64,000 bases of DNA from Chlorokybus atmophyticus (GCA_009103225.1 RHPI01001428.1:88199-152198), one strand, 5' to 3'. Positions 1 through 20,910 are shown, counted from the first letter of the stretch. A program made the numbers and translations. The notes: a model not told the origin generated them from the letters alone.

Positions 1-1
1 A

Positions 2-8113
<8,112 letters not shown>

Positions 8114-10164
8114 CACAGGGCTAAAGTCTTGTGCCCATTGCTTACCTCGTGATTAAGCATCCCATTGCGGATTTATGTGTGCATGATAGTTGAACTGCAC
8201 GTGCGCATACGCAATGATATATGTGCACATAAACATGGCCATCGTTAAGGTTCTACTTGACAGCAATGGCCACAGCTTTGGTTTACAACGACGGGGCGAG
8301 CAATCATGCATATGTCAAGCAAAGTTGTTGAAGTGGGTTTATGGACACACCCCACATCGCATTTTGTGTACATGGTGCATGTACTATGCATATGCAAGAC
8401 TGATTAGTTGAATTACAATGGCAAGCACACAACATTAGATAGTGTTTACACAACAAGACTAGGGCGTAGGTTGAGGGTGTGAGTGTCACAAGCAACAGCA
8501 ACGTTGGGGTTGAATAGTAAGTCACACACAATTGTACAGCAAGAAGCAAAGGAAATGGCGTGCCAGGGCCCCACAGCACCTTGTAGCAAAGCACATACAC
8601 GCAATGTTGCTATTGATATATTGATAGCTATCCATGTAGCTATCAGTAGCCAACCCAACGCCTCACTAGTCATGTTGCTGAGTGCTTGCCCCGAGCTTTT
8701 CACATGCTTCCACACCGCCCTGGTTGTATGCCCGGCTATCTAGCATTGCCGCCGAGCTAGCAATAGTTGCTCATCCACTTTTGCTTGTTTCAAAAAACTT
8801 TCTCAGGATATGATGTTTGCTGCAGCACTTCATAATCAACAGCGCATCAGGATCTTGATGGTCTGCTGGTACCAGCCACACATTGTGAGCTAATCAACAT
8901 TGTACGGTTGCCATGTTTGATCCGCTGGCAATGTTCTGGCCAACATTTCCAAGCTATGTGGTGTCCTTGTTTGCAGTAATGTAAGAATCTATACTAGTGA
9001 TGTTTTGTATTGCAAAACCGGTCAAGTCTACATCATCATACGCGTCTGCCTGCGAACAATTATCTCGATACAGCACCCGTATATGGTAGTCTCTACATCC
9101 AAAAGTTGTCGCACCGTATTTGCTACCGGGGTTGGTGGCAAAGACGGTTGTTGAAAGCGCATTTGTACACATTGTGGCGTTTTTCAATGCGCTTGCAACC
9201 CAACCACCCCGTATACATTGTATCCCATATGCTGATATGCAATCAGTGAATTAATCAACTTTATTAACCTCATTACCCCTCGCAGTGAGCTCATTCCTCC
9301 GTCATGTTAAGTTTAAAGGTACGTGCTCGAGGGCGTACGCGATGAAATTGTGTACACCTTAGAGAGCGGCAGGCTGCTGCTCGCAAAGCTTGATGAGACA
9401 AACGAACAGGATCAATTCATACAGGGTAACAAGTTCAAACACACGCTACAACAAGTGCTTTGAAAAACCGTTTGAAAGCATTGTATCAAGTTCGTCCTAT
9501 ACAGTTTCCTGGCCGCAATTAACGAACATATGCATTGGAATACACGTGCACATCTCACGGCAATCACTTGTGGGATGAATGCTATACCTTGATCTTAACA
9601 GGGGGTAAGTAGCTGCTAGCAATAATATACGCATCCTTGCAACCTGTGGCACGAAAATGAGCTAAAACATTGTAAATGAAGCATATGCATGCAATATAAA
9701 GTTCATGTCATGAACAAAGTAACGGCAAGACAAGTTTGAGGTAGTGAAATAATTCAGTGTCACATAGGCATGCATAACCAATTTGGCTTCGCACAATGTG
9801 TACACTAGCCATGTACGATAGTTCAAATACAATGTTCGCTGGGGGCATTAAGGCCTATAACATCATGTTGCCCCATAAGTTGTGGGGCAGCTGAAGATGT
9901 CATTGTTGTTAACAATAAATTGTGCAGTAGCAATGCTTGTTAGCCAAGCAACTGTCCATAAAGGTCTAAGCATCTGTAAGACGTGTATATGTGTGTATGC
10001 GTACAGAATAATCAGTTGACGCAGATGCACGCAAACAGCAAGTAGTTCTTGTAAGAAACAATAGGTGTAAATGTAGGGTAAAAATAAAGGCATGAGCAAG
10101 TAAGAAACTATGTGCCCTAACCAAGTGCATGAGGCGAGGAGGTGAGCAGAGGTTAGTTGAAAGA
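8114..10164. other. Intergenic, no recognisable gene
   Basis: AT-richer DNA with only short, biased frames in all six readings and no domain I recognise. No transposon termini were seen. Presumably 3' flank of the HEATR5-like gene plus spacer. Confidence 0.6.
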
Positions 10165-10310
10165 TGTATACATATATATATATATATATATATGTGTATA
10201 TGTATATATATGTGTATATATATGTATGTAAATATATATGTGTATGTATATATGAATAAATATATCTATATACGCATGTATATAAGTACACACATATATG
10301 TATATATGTG
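10165..10310. repeat. Imperfect TATATG/TA-rich microsatellite
   Basis: Roughly 145 bases of alternating TA interrupted by TG steps. The Tyr/Ile-rich reading frame across it is a consequence of the repeat. Confidence 0.9.
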
Positions 10311-10538
10311 GGGCGTGTATCTGCAATTCCATGCATGTTATTGTCTGGTTGTATCTTCATAAGTATCCTACCTATATAATTATTCACACTTGCACCATGC
10401 AGATTGCAAATACAAAGTTGGTGTTATTGATATTAATATATGTCCTATGGAGATTTTACATTGCAATCTTCGTTGTCGTGCAAGTCTGCATTGTGGGCAT
10501 GACTCGTGAAGCAATAAACATGTAGCCGACTTTGTCAC

Positions 10539-11035
10539 TGTAACAATTGGGGCCAGACCACTAAGCTATGGTAGTAAAAGACATTACCACGAGCAAGGTC
10601 TATCACAATTTATCCCAATTCATGACATTCCTCCCCAATTTAACCCATGAGTTCCTCACAATCCAATGAGGCACTAGCCCACGTCGCCGTGTTCGCGGCC
10701 GTACTACGATCGGTCTGCCCGCGGCCTGTTGGATCCGGCCCACAGACGGTCCTGACCGACCGAACAGTTATCCTCACCGCGCGACCTGCTATCGCAGCGC
10801 GACCGCTCACGCGGCCTTAGGTTGAACTGGCTCGGCGCGCAGGTCGTGATCCCGCGCCCAGCCTAGGGCAAGCCGCCCCAAATGTTTTTGTTTTCGCCTT
10901 GGATCTGCCTCAGTCCCCTACGGAAATTGAACCTCAGACGTCAAGCTCCATTACCATTGTAACAATTGGGGCCAGACCACTAGGCTATGGTAGTAAAAGA
11001 CACTACCATGAGTGAGGTCTGTCACAATTTATCCA
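10539..11035 (-). repeat. Possible tRNA-derived SINE, with a duplicated head
   Basis: A ~78-bp sequence occurs at 10539-10616 and again at 10958-11035 in the same orientation, with a third partial copy at 61026-61103. On the minus strand the 10958-11035 copy contains TAGCCTAGTGG (10977-10987), matching the pol III A box, and 54 nt downstream GGTTCAATTTCC (10922-10933), close to the B box. The ~340-nt body between the copies is GC-rich and unlike its surroundings. The head also folds: ATGGTAGT pairs with ACTACCAT across a short loop. No TSD or 3' tail was identified, so the SINE assignment is inference; a fragment of an LTR is the alternative. Confidence 0.4.
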
Positions 11036-12779
11036 TAACACTCTGTGTGTCCCTTGTAGCTGGTCCACTTTAAGTAGACTGATTGGGAGAAGCTTCGCTA
11101 TCCTGCTCAGCTCCCTCCTTGTCACTCTCAGTGAGTTTGTAGCTCTCAATGGTATCCGAGTCTCTCACTTTGTCATCACTCGATGGTTCGTTCGTATGAT
11201 GACGAGGAGTCAGGGACGGCGAAGTACTTGTCACCTCCCTTTCATTGGTCAGCCATCTGCCCAAGGATTTGCGTTAGCAAGTGCACGAATACACAGATTG
11301 TGCACTGCAAAATTGGCCAATGCTAGTGATTTTGTCTCGCCAAGTCTCAAGGGGTCAACGTGGGGTACACAGCTCAAGTAAAAGCTCTCCACACACTTCT
11401 CAACTAGACACTCACTCTGCAACAATCCGCACGCGAATCCACGCGACGGTTCACGAGCTATGGCTGCCCAAAGTTTTCACTTTGTACAGCCCAGCTCAAC
11501 TCACAAAGGTAATTAACACACGGGGTGTTAAAATCTCGTTAATTCGACCTTACAGGCCAAAATCGACTAGTTATGAGTCGTGAGTTTGGTATCGGCCGCT
11601 CAGATGGACTCTGGCGGCCTCACCGCACTTACTGACAGTTGGAGCAGCTAATGTTGCCACCGGATTGCCCCAAAGGGATTAGTATTATTTTTTGTCAATT
11701 ATATAACCCTTCACACCACCACGAATCCACGTGGTGGCAAGCACACACAAGTGAAACAATATATGCTATTCACTAGGTGATGTGCTGAGATGCACTGCTT
11801 TGGGGGGTAAACTGCCTGAGTGGCCGCCTCCCCTAACAGCAAACTAGGGTAGGCAAGGCAAGCTAGGCTAGGCTAAGCAAGGCAAGGCAAGGCAAGGCAA
11901 AGCAAACTAGGCTAGGCAAGCTAAGCACCAGCAGCAGCGCTAGTTACAACAACTATCCAATAACTACCACTAGTTGCCGCCGCCTGCCGCATGCCGCTGC
12001 AGTCGTTGCTGGCTGCCGCCGCCCCTCCCACAGGCCCCTCGCCGCCCGTGCTCCCATATCAATGAAAGGAGGGGTGCTACCGCCCCCTCTGATCCCCCAC
12101 CCCAACACCGCCACCAGTCACGCCTTCGACACTGCCGCCGCTAGGGGCAACTGCCGGAGCAAAAAATCCCTCCCCTGGCTGCGTTAGCAGTGCCGCCATA
12201 CAGCTGATATCGACACGACTCATGTGTCATGTTGATGTCAGTGTTACAAATAAGTAAGCTTGCATTAAGGCCTTAACACTGGGTTAATGGCCTTAATATA
12301 GCTCAATTGACTGTATATACTCGTTAGGACCCTTATTTAATCCTAAATAAGGGCGGGGAACTCTACAGAGGTAGCACTCCGTTACACCACCTATGAGAGC
12401 ACAAAAATAGACTCGTAAAATTCCCGCTATGACGATGCTGATAGGGCACGACGTAGTCGATTACGCATGCAAGGCCCCTTCACAATAAGGTCAGTAGGGA
12501 CACGAGCAAACTCACGCTACTTCATTCACTTGTGCACAAGGTCTTCTTTGACACAAGTATAGGCCACTGCGCGCGAGCATTGCTACTATGGGTGAATGCG
12601 TGCATTCTCAATATATGTGTGCACTGCAACTCTAGTATAGCCATAACCGTTGCGCACGGTGTTGAAATCATGTGAGCACGGGCTCACTGCGCATTCATTG
12701 GCCGGTGTTAACCACCAAGTTTATGGCCAACGGAGGTCATTAAATCCGTAAGTCCGTAGTCCGTAAGTCCGTAGTCCGT
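11036..12779. other. No recognisable gene; small repeats only
   Basis: Short frames at 11070-11264 (minus) and 11281-11583 (plus) have no recognisable domain. Visible structure: an 8-bp perfect stem CCACCACG/CGTGGTGG near 11723-11744, the pentamer array listed separately, and a short duplicated motif AGTCCGTA around 12748-12780. Confidence 0.55.
11850..11927. repeat. GGCAA/GGCTA pentamer minisatellite
   Basis: Tandem pentamers GGCAA with GGCTA and AGCAA variants. Not a recognised telomere repeat; low-complexity tract in the spacer. Confidence 0.8.
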
Positions 12780-12841
12780 AAGCTCGTAAGTGCATTGCGA
12801 CCTTCAATCGGGAATAACTTGCGAAAATAGTGTCCAAAGGG

Positions 12842-12843
<2 letters not shown>

Positions 12844-12926
<83 letters not shown>

Positions 12927-12927
12927 N
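12844..12927. other. C83 homopolymer plus single N
   Basis: 83 consecutive C followed by one N. Aligning the flanks with the other YR copies (35.46-35.54 kb) shows that unique spacer sequence should be here, so this is likely an assembly artefact. Confidence 0.85.
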
Positions 12928-13114
12928 ACCCCTAGCAAAAGCTATAAGCAATATTGCGTTTGTGCAGGTTTTGAATCTCGAATTCAGCACTTTCATGCAC
13001 CAAGCTTGCGATTTGATTTATTACAGCAGCAGCAAACACATGATGGTGCTCTGGGCTATAGCTTCAACGAGTGCAAGTAAACAGCTACTGGGTTGTTACA
13101 ACACAGCTACCGAG

Positions 13115-13239
13115 ATGTGCTACCACATGAATGGCCGCCTCGTCTTGCTGAGGGCTTACGGCAATAAGCACGCAAGTGCCCCGACTCCCCACAAATGTTC
13201 CAAGTGCAAGAATTGCGTTGCCCCCCCCCCCCCCCCCCN

Positions 13240-13329
<90 letters not shown>

Positions 13330-14560
13330 GGGGTACTAGCTCCGCCCCTCGTTGAGAGTGTAGGCCGCCTTTGCCTTGAGCTGCGCCGCAGCCGTCTCTG
13401 TAATCGCCTTAAGGCGCTTTACCTTTGCCTCGTCCGCAGCTACAGGGTCTCTTGTGAGCTCCGCCACCTTCCATCCATGCTTGCTGGCCACTTCCACATG
13501 GTAGAGCTGCTGGCGCATTTTGTCCAATGGTGCACACAGCACGCGTGAGCAACGTTGGTTGCGGGCATTAAGCTCATAGCCATTGGGTTCAGTGCCAAGC
13601 GCACCAACATGTACATCACCACTCCACGTGTAAATGCAAATGCAAACCTATTGTGCCTTTTACGTTGCTGCGAATGGTCATAATGTGACTACCAAGGTGG
13701 ACATGCAAGGGTAGTAAATGCGGGCCCTCCCCCCCCACCGAACATGGGGGGGAGGAGGGATGCGGTACAATTGTAGATAAATAGATGACTGTGTATCTAT
13801 ATAGATGCCTCTACATTGGTTACGGGCCCGCGCCTTCGTAAGGCCTATCATGCGTGCATGTGCATGTGTGCACAATAGGCCTTATGAGCAAAGTCCACAC
13901 CCTCATGCTTGTCCATATATGCTCGTGCAAATGGCCGTGCTCGACAGAGAATGAGCCCACCTTTCATGTTCTCTTCTCGGCCTTTGGTGAAGAGGGCATC
14001 ATCGGCGAGGTGAGTGGGGACATGGTCGAAGGAGGTTGCCGCCAAGGCCATGAAAGCCGCCACATCGATGTGTTGCCGAGCCTGCTTCTTCATGTTCTCC
14101 TTCCAAGGGAACACGGGATTGCTAATGCGAGTGGCTAACACGTCCGCACGAGCATTGGGTGTAGCGGAGTCGCTTTTATTGCGGCGAAGGGTGCTCACGA
14201 GTGCCGGGTGGTTGGGCTCCTCCATAGGCTCATCACGAGGGAAGGCGGCGCCTTCCACCGCTTGAGGCGCATGTTCCCCGCCTCCAACCTCCTCGCCGTG
14301 GCCTGCGTGGGTGTCATGAACGGGGTGGAAGCGTCAGAGTGCTGGCTTGCCTCCCTCTTCTTATGCTTGTAAGTGAGGAAGGGCGGGACCTCATTGTCCT
14401 CACCCTCGTCGTCACCACTACTACCCTCTTTGTTCACCTCTTCTTTCACCTCCACGGGAGGGCGCACCCTTCTCTCCTCACTCGCCGCTCTTCTCTTCTC
14501 CTTTTCTTCAAGGTGCGGCGACGCGACAATAGGTTGGCGCGGACTTGTAGCCCGCGCCAA
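13115..14560 (-). pseudogene. YR-element gag, broken copy
   Basis: N-terminal half at 14560-13848 carries the charged, proline-poor region and the PWKENMKKQARQHIDVAAF block shared with the other two copies. The C-terminal half at 13542-13336 has KMRQQLYHVEVASKHGWK. The CCHC knuckle (CGESGHLRAYC) is readable at ~13195-13150 but separated from the rest by the homopolymer/N tract. Several frame changes and a stop between the halves. A C/G hairpin at 13719-13764 lies between the two halves, as in the other copies. Confidence 0.75.
13221..13328. other. C18-N-G89 homopolymer tract
   Basis: A run of C switches to a run of G across a single N. In the sister copies this position encodes the Gly/Tyr/Pro-rich linker before the gag zinc knuckle. 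The polarity switch is hard to explain biologically and suggests a false join. Confidence 0.85.
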
Positions 14561-14724
14561 CCGTCAAGCGTCGAACGGCCATGGTGGAGGTCGACCTCCT
14601 ATCTTACCTCAAATCACACTTGTCACTCATGCCAAGGATGGCACCGCCGTGCTAGGGTTGTAAACGATTAGAGAAAGAGCTTGTAACTAACAACTCACGC
14701 CTAGCGAGTGCTTGTGCCCCCCCC

Positions 14725-15332
14725 NNNNNNNNNNNNNNNNNNNNNNNNNNNNNNNNNNNNNNNNNNNNNNNNNNNNNNNNNNNNNNNNNNNNNNNNNNNN
14801 NNNNNNNNNNNNNNNNNNNNNNNNNNNNNNNNNNNNNNNNNNNNNNNNNNNNNNNNNNNNNNNNNNNNNNNNNNNNNNNNNNNNNNNNNNNNNNNNNNNN
14901 NNNNNNNNNNNNNNNNNNNNNNNNNNNNNNNNNNNNNNNNNNNNNNNNNNNNNNNNNNNNNNNNNNNNNNNNNNNNNNNNNNNNNNNNNNNNNNNNNNNN
15001 NNNNNNNNNNNNNNNNNNNNNNNNNNNNNNNNNNNNNNNNNNNNNNNNNNNNNNNNNNNNNNNNNNNNNNNNNNNNNNNNNNNNNNNNNNNNNNNNNNNN
15101 NNNNNNNNNNNNNNNNNNNNNNNNNNNNNNNNNNNNNNNNNNNNNNNNNNNNNNNNNNNNNNNNNNNNNNNNNNNNNNNNNNNNNNNNNNNNNNNNNNNN
15201 NNNNNNNNNNNNNNNNNNNNNNNNNNNNNNNNNNNNNNNNNNNNNNNNNNNNNNNNNNNNNNNNNNNNNNNNNNNNNNNNNNNNNNNNNNNNNNNNNNNN
15301 NNNNNNNNNNNNNNNNNNNNNNNNNNNNNNNN
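14725..15332. other. 608-base N gap
   Basis: Unresolved sequence inside the 5' terminal module of YR copy 3; left edge is C8, right edge a CCA trinucleotide run. Confidence 0.98.
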
Positions 15333-15435
15333 CCACCACCACCACCACCACCACCCAAAAGTGCCCAAGGCACTAGTAATTAACGAGACCCGGAGTTTCA
15401 TAGGCGCGCAATTCATGCGCTTTATGAACTCGTAT

Positions 15436-17489
15436 AACTTTACTGCAAGACATTAACATCCGACAGCGCACTCATGCCGTGTCCACTGCTTCTTTGCCAA
15501 TGCGCGGTCACATACCACTGATAGCACTTAGCTCATGCATTAAAGCTTGCAAGGTTGTGTTGACCTTCAAAGCCAAAACTCCTTCAAAATGCTGGACTTA
15601 TCTTGTTATTGCAAAAAGCGTGCCCAATATAATGGCTTGCACCTCCGTGTTAATGTTTATATGTAATGAGCCAGCACAGCTACGTTAATGTTAATGTGCG
15701 CTTGGCACTCTTAGGCTCGTAAAACAAAAGTAATAACATGTAGCAAATGATTTTTGCTGCAAGTCAATAACATGCAATAGCGCACAATCTTTACTGACAA
15801 TGACATCGGTACGCACAACATTCGTGGTGGATTTAAAAAATGCGTGCTGGGAAGCTGTTATTGCTCATCATATAGCACCTCCACCTGTATAAGTGTATAG
15901 GTCAATTCCAAGCACAACCAGTGCATCCACATGCAAAGCTCGATATGCGCACAACATTGCTAACAATGCGATTACCGTACAAGTATGTGCACACATAAGT
16001 GTCAGAGATTGTATCTTTTGCCGCTTACCTGCACATGTCTCCCAGTGCTTGCGGTAATGCAGCAGCTAGCAAATGGCAACAACTGCCATAACAAATAATT
16101 AGCGCATGTGTACATAATCTTGCTGATATTGCAAGTAAACATGAGGCTGCTATTAAGAAGGTTGTTATTTTCCATAACCAACTCGTCAATCATTGATCAT
16201 TTATGTTAAAGTGAATGCTGTTGCTGTGAATGAGATGTTGTGCAACCGTGCGTCTCATTGCAGGTATTAATGGGTGGACACGCAACGCAGCCTTGATGTG
16301 CGTATAAGAGTGTGGTATCCATGTTCAGAAACTTGCATGTCAACTCCACACTCATATCCGCATCCATATGCTCAACAGCAATGTGCAAGTCCGGCACGGA
16401 TGATACCAAGGAACATCCCAGTTCAGCATCACACACCTTGCCATTGTTAACACAATTCTCAACCACATGCGCACGCCTCTCGAGTTTGCTTGCATTCCAC
16501 CCAACACCACGATCAGCTACCTTCAGCTTGCCTTTACGTTTGAAGATGGGGACATATTACCAAAACAATATGCAGGGTGTTGATATTTATGCCGTCATGT
16601 TATAAACTGCCGGCCATTGCCCACTTATCTACATGCAGACGTCCATAGCTAGTTTAGGGTAAAAATTCAAGTAGCGCGTGAGAGAGAGAGAGAGAGATGA
16701 GAGGCGTGTGTGTGTGAAAAAGGGACATGGAGGCAATGTGTTGATGACTAGAACAATTAGGTTTTAAATTGTGCACAAGGGATAACTTGTGCTACATGTT
16801 ATAGCAGGGACAGAAATGTGCTAAGCTGTGCGTGTGCATTTAGAGGTGTGTGTGGGATGCATGAAGCCATATGAGAGGGAGGGGAATGTGCTCACTTTAG
16901 ACCAGCAATATAGCGTAAAGGTGCGCGTGTGAGAAAAAAGGGGGAAGGGGGAACATTCTGGCATGCGTAATCACGTGAAGTTTGCAATGGGCTTTATATA
17001 ATGAGCTGCTCACACTTGTTCTTCAACCACTCACGTTTTTGGGTGTGCCATGATATATGGTAGCCCTTCATGGTCTTCAATGAATACAAAAACATAATAA
17101 TGGGCAATATTGCAACATCGCGCTGTGCTTCAGCATCGTCACATATAGCAACACAAGGCCACACATGTCTTTACTAACTTTACTTACTGACTTGCGCAAA
17201 AACCTTTTTCAATCCTGCAACAATGGGAAACAACACAGCCGCTAAGTTTTCCAACTCCTACATAGCCTTCACATCAGCCAGCAATCTGTCTAGCATGGTG
17301 CAATGCGGCTTAAAGGTGTACAGCCTTTGAAAACACCTTACTCCAAAATGTTTAATTGCCATGTAGCCCTCATTCTTGCAAATTATATATAAAAGCCACG
17401 GTACACCAACTACATGCGTCGCATGCGTAGCATGTTATTATGCATGACATGTTTCTAGCACAAATGCTAACGTATCATACTACCTACCG
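15436..17489. other. No recognisable gene
   Basis: AT-rich DNA with short frames only; the 86-97 aa frames at 16206-16605 show no known domain. A short GA run sits at ~16680-16697. No transposon ends were found. Confidence 0.55.
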
Positions 17490-17494
17490 TTGTC

Positions 17495-17805
17495 TATTGA
17501 GATTGCACAATAACAACAATGACAAGCACAAGTGTGGCACTGACAATAGAGCAGAGTGGATCTTACTATATTACACTACGTACAGTATTTTATATAGTAC
17601 ACTAGTGAGTGCTAGTCAACACTAGTCAACGCTAGTCAAAGTTAACACTAGTCAACACTAGTCACCGGTCACAGTCAAAGTCAAAGGTCAAAGTCAATGT
17701 TGACCATAGTGGACTGTAACTCTTATAACGACAACTGACTGTAACTCCCAAGGTGAAGATGGTTGTAGAAGTTTAGCTAAGGCGCCTGATAAAGTACCTT
17801 TAACA
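17495..17805 (-). repeat. 3' LTR of the copia element (311 bp)
   Basis: Matches the split 5' LTR at 21786-22012 plus 27594-27681 (227+88 bp; the corresponding parts here are 223+88). Contains a dense array of GTCAA motifs at ~17620-17700. Ends ...TAACA, next to the polypurine motif GCGTGGGAG read on the minus strand. Confidence 0.92.
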
Positions 17806-17829
17806 CTCCCACGCAAGCATCTTTTACCT

Positions 17830-19390
17830 TCAACTCTGAGCCCCAAGCAACAAGTTTGGAACTTGGTTGGTGGTAGTGGTTTTGTCATGCAGTCCGCGAG
17901 CATGTCCTTCGTGCTGCAATATCTGAACTCTACCTCGCCTCGTGCAACTCTCTCTCTCTCTCACTAGGTGGTGCATGATGTCGATGTGCTTCGACCTGGC
18001 AGATGTAATGGGGTGCATGCTCAACTTGAGCGCTCCTTGGTTGTCACACATAATTGTGACACGGCTCAATGCATATCCCAAGTCAGTAACCAACTTGCGA
18101 AGCCACAATGCTTCCTTCACCGCAGATGAAGCCGCATGTACTCGGCCTCAGTGGTTGATGCAGCAGCTATTGATTGTAGTCGGCTGTTCCAACTGACGAC
18201 GCCTCCTCCCATAAGGAAAGTGTATCCTGTGGTAGACCTCCTCGTGTCGAGGTCCCCCGCATAGTCCGCATCACAGTAACCATGTACTATGATGTCCTCT
18301 GTCCTCCCAAAAGTAATGCCCACGTCCAGGGTGCTACCAAGGTAGCGAAGAACTCCTTTTGCCGCCTTCCAGTGCTCTATGGTTGGTGCTAACATGTGTC
18401 TCACCAAGACTCCCACAGCTTGTGCCATGTAAGGCCTCGTGCTGATGGACAAGTAAGTGAGGCTCCCAATCAGCTCATCATATGAATATGTAGCCTTGTC
18501 AAGCACCATGGTAGTGTCTTGTGCCTTGAGCAGATGTACTCCCACGCTCAGTGGTGGTGCCTTGCCCTTGGCGCTTTGCAACTTGAACTTCTTGAGTACA
18601 TCCAGGACCATCCGTTTTTGAGTGACCTTAATTGTCCTTGTAACTCTGTTTCTGGTGATGATAACGCTGAGGAACATGAGTGCATTGCCAAGATCTCGAA
18701 TCTTAAAAGCGGATTGCAGTGTCACTTTCATGTGTGACATTGCTGCAGTGTCATGTGATGCCAAGATGATGTCGTCCACGTATACCAGCAACCACACTTG
18801 GCCGTCGTCACTGATGAAGAGCCCAGGATCTAATAGTGATTGCTGAACGCCCACTTTCTCTAGCTTCTTGCTGAGCCGTATGTACCAGACTCTTGGCGCT
18901 TGCCTTAGCCCATAAAGAGCCTTGTGTAGCAAGCAATCTTTGCTTGAGCCTCCCTCCTCGTAACCTTGAGGCTGCTGCATGTATATCTGCTCATCCAACT
19001 CTCCATACAGAAAGCAGTCTTCACGTCCAGGTGGTGCAGCTCCAAGTCCCCTACAGCAACCTTTGCAAGCAGTGCCCTAAAGGTTGTGTGCTTACTAGCA
19101 GGCGCAAACACCTCCTTGCAATTAACGCCCTCCTCTTGTTGGAAACCCTGGACCACAAGTCGCGCCTTGTAGCGCTCAGTGTTGCCCTTGCCATCATGCT
19201 TGATCTTGTACACCCACTTGACAGGTATAGGCTCGACGCCTTGTGGAACCTGATCAAGTACCCAAGTCTTGATGGCGTGTAGCGAAGCAATCTCCTCATC
19301 CATGGCCTTACGCCACAACTTAGCATCAGAAGCTATAATGGCCTCATGGTAGGTGCTTGGCTCCTTCTCCTCAGTGGTTTCAGCACTCAT
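17830..19390 (-). pseudogene. Copia reverse transcriptase and RNase H
   Basis: RT (Pfam RVT_2 type): WVYKIKHDGKGNTERYKARL at ~19210-19150, DVKTAF near 19030, then LLVYVDDIILAS with the YVDD catalytic motif at ~18790-18755. RNase H: CDADYAGDLDTRRSTTGYTF near 18275-18215, then a shifted frame with WLRKLVTDLGY and [14 protein letters not shown] to 17950. Frameshifts near 18980 and 18120 break the polyprotein. Its role would be copying the element RNA to DNA. Confidence 0.9.
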
Positions 19391-19458
19391 AGCCTAAAAT
19401 CTTTGGTAAAATCATCATCGCGCTCTGATTCTCACAGGGTAGCGCCTCTGCTGCTCAT

Positions 19459-20910
19459 CTACGGGTGCAATCTTGTCCTTCTCAACAAATGTAGCGAATC
19501 ACCAGGGACCTCCACATTGACAGGTGGTGCGGTGATGACATCCGGCTCATTAGCAATGTCAATGTCCATGGTTGCAGAAGGTGTTATTGGTGAAGTCGCC
19601 ACCATCTTCTCGTCGAAGACAACATCCCTTCGAACCACGATTCTCTCGCTGTCCTCCTTAATCAGGATCCTATATGCCTTGGAGTTTGGCTCGTACCCCA
19701 CGGAGATGCCTGTCTCCCTCACATTCTCCAGCTTTCTCCTCAGCTGCGTGGGGATGTGTGGACACGCCTTGGCTCCAAAGACACGCATCACCTCAAGCTT
19801 CTCACCGTAGAACAACTCCCACGGGGTCTTGGCTTTGTTGCTCGTAGGTGACATGTTGCGAATGTAGTTGGCCATGACAAACGCCTCAGCCCACAAAGCT
19901 TTGTCCAGCTTTGTATCTGTAAGCATGGCACGCACGCGCTCCACAAGCGTGCGGTTAAGACGCTCTGCAGCACCGTTTTGTGCAGGGGTGTAGGGTGCAG
20001 TAGTCTCATGCTTGATGTCGTGCTCATCCAGGTAGTTTTTCAAGGTGTGGTTGAGGTACTCAAAGCCCCAATCACTTCTCAATGCCAACACCTTTGTCTT
20101 TGCTTGTGCACCCAGCTAAGTGAGTATCCTCTTGACTATAGCAGCAACATCCGACTTCGCAGCAACGATAATGATAGCAGACAGCTTGCTGAAGTCATCT
20201 ATGAAAGTGACAACGTACCAACTCCCTCCAGTGGACGCAATTGGCATGGGACCGCACACATTCATGTGCACGAGCTGCAAGGGTGCTGTACTGGTGCGCG
20301 AAGAGGTAGGAAAAGAATGCCTAGGCATTTTGCTCAGCACGCACGTCTCGCACATATCACCTTGCAACACCTGCATTAATGTCTTCCGCTTCAATTGATC
20401 CCTTCCACCATGTCCTAAGCCACCAGTCTTGCCAGGTTGTCCCATCCAAGACGTTCAACTCTTTTGTGCCAAAGATGAGCTGTGTCTGATGCAGTGACTG
20501 TCGCACACAATGCATGCTCGCGATCCAATATGATGCAGTACAAGCTCTGTCGCATTGTGCCCTCCACAACAACAATGTTGTTCACCTTGACTTAACACTT
20601 TTTAACAGTGAAGTTAACTTTGGCGCCTGCGCTTGTAGCTCTTCGAACGGAGGACAGGCTCGAAGCTAATCCTGGCACGTGGATCACCTCCTTCAGGGCC
20701 ACTTCGTGTGTAGCGCTCGCCACCACAGTGTGTAAGATGACGGTGCCCACTCCCACAACTTACAAGTGCAGCTTGTTGCCAAAGCTCACTTTCACACCAG
20801 CAGCATCACCATCATCATTGCTTAGGGCATGATATTCCTGGAACTCATGTCTGTGTGGGGTCATATGCTATGTGCACGCAGAGTCGAACAACCAAGCGCT
20901 CTCGATAGCA
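19459..20910 (-). pseudogene. Copia protease remnant and integrase
   Basis: Protease: FDSACT followed by a stop at ~20870, where DSGA/C-T-x-H is expected. Pre-integrase zinc region: HLWHKR near 20485 and CETCVLSKMPRHSF at ~20350-20310. Integrase core: the first catalytic Asp is replaced by Asn (HMNVCGPM, ~20260), the second is in LRSDWGFEYL (~20075), and the Glu is in PAQNGAAERLNRT (~19980). C-terminal core VFGAKACPHIP at ~19770. Several frame breaks. Normally inserts the cDNA; this copy cannot. Confidence 0.88.

Larger units (their letters stand above)
12780..15435 (-). mobile_element. YR (DIRS/PAT-like) retrotransposon, copy 3, truncated
   Basis: Minus-strand element whose 5' end lies at 15435, with the same terminal module (GCGCAATTCATGCGCTTTAT, then ...CTCGTAT) as the better-preserved copy at 22013-27593. 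Reading leftwards: terminal module, a 608-base gap, gag, the gag zinc knuckle at 13120-13217, then spacer matching the 35.3-35.6 kb spacer of the + strand copy as far as ~12780. RT, RNase H and recombinase are absent. Two stretches are replaced by C and G homopolymers, probably assembly collapse. The left boundary is approximate. Confidence 0.75.

Noticed and set aside
9863..10387. 174-aa Tyr/Ile-rich minus frame
   Set aside because: Spans the TATATG microsatellite; no domain.
12721..13339. Poly-Pro and poly-Gly frames
   Set aside because: Produced by C and G homopolymers at N positions inside a YR element.
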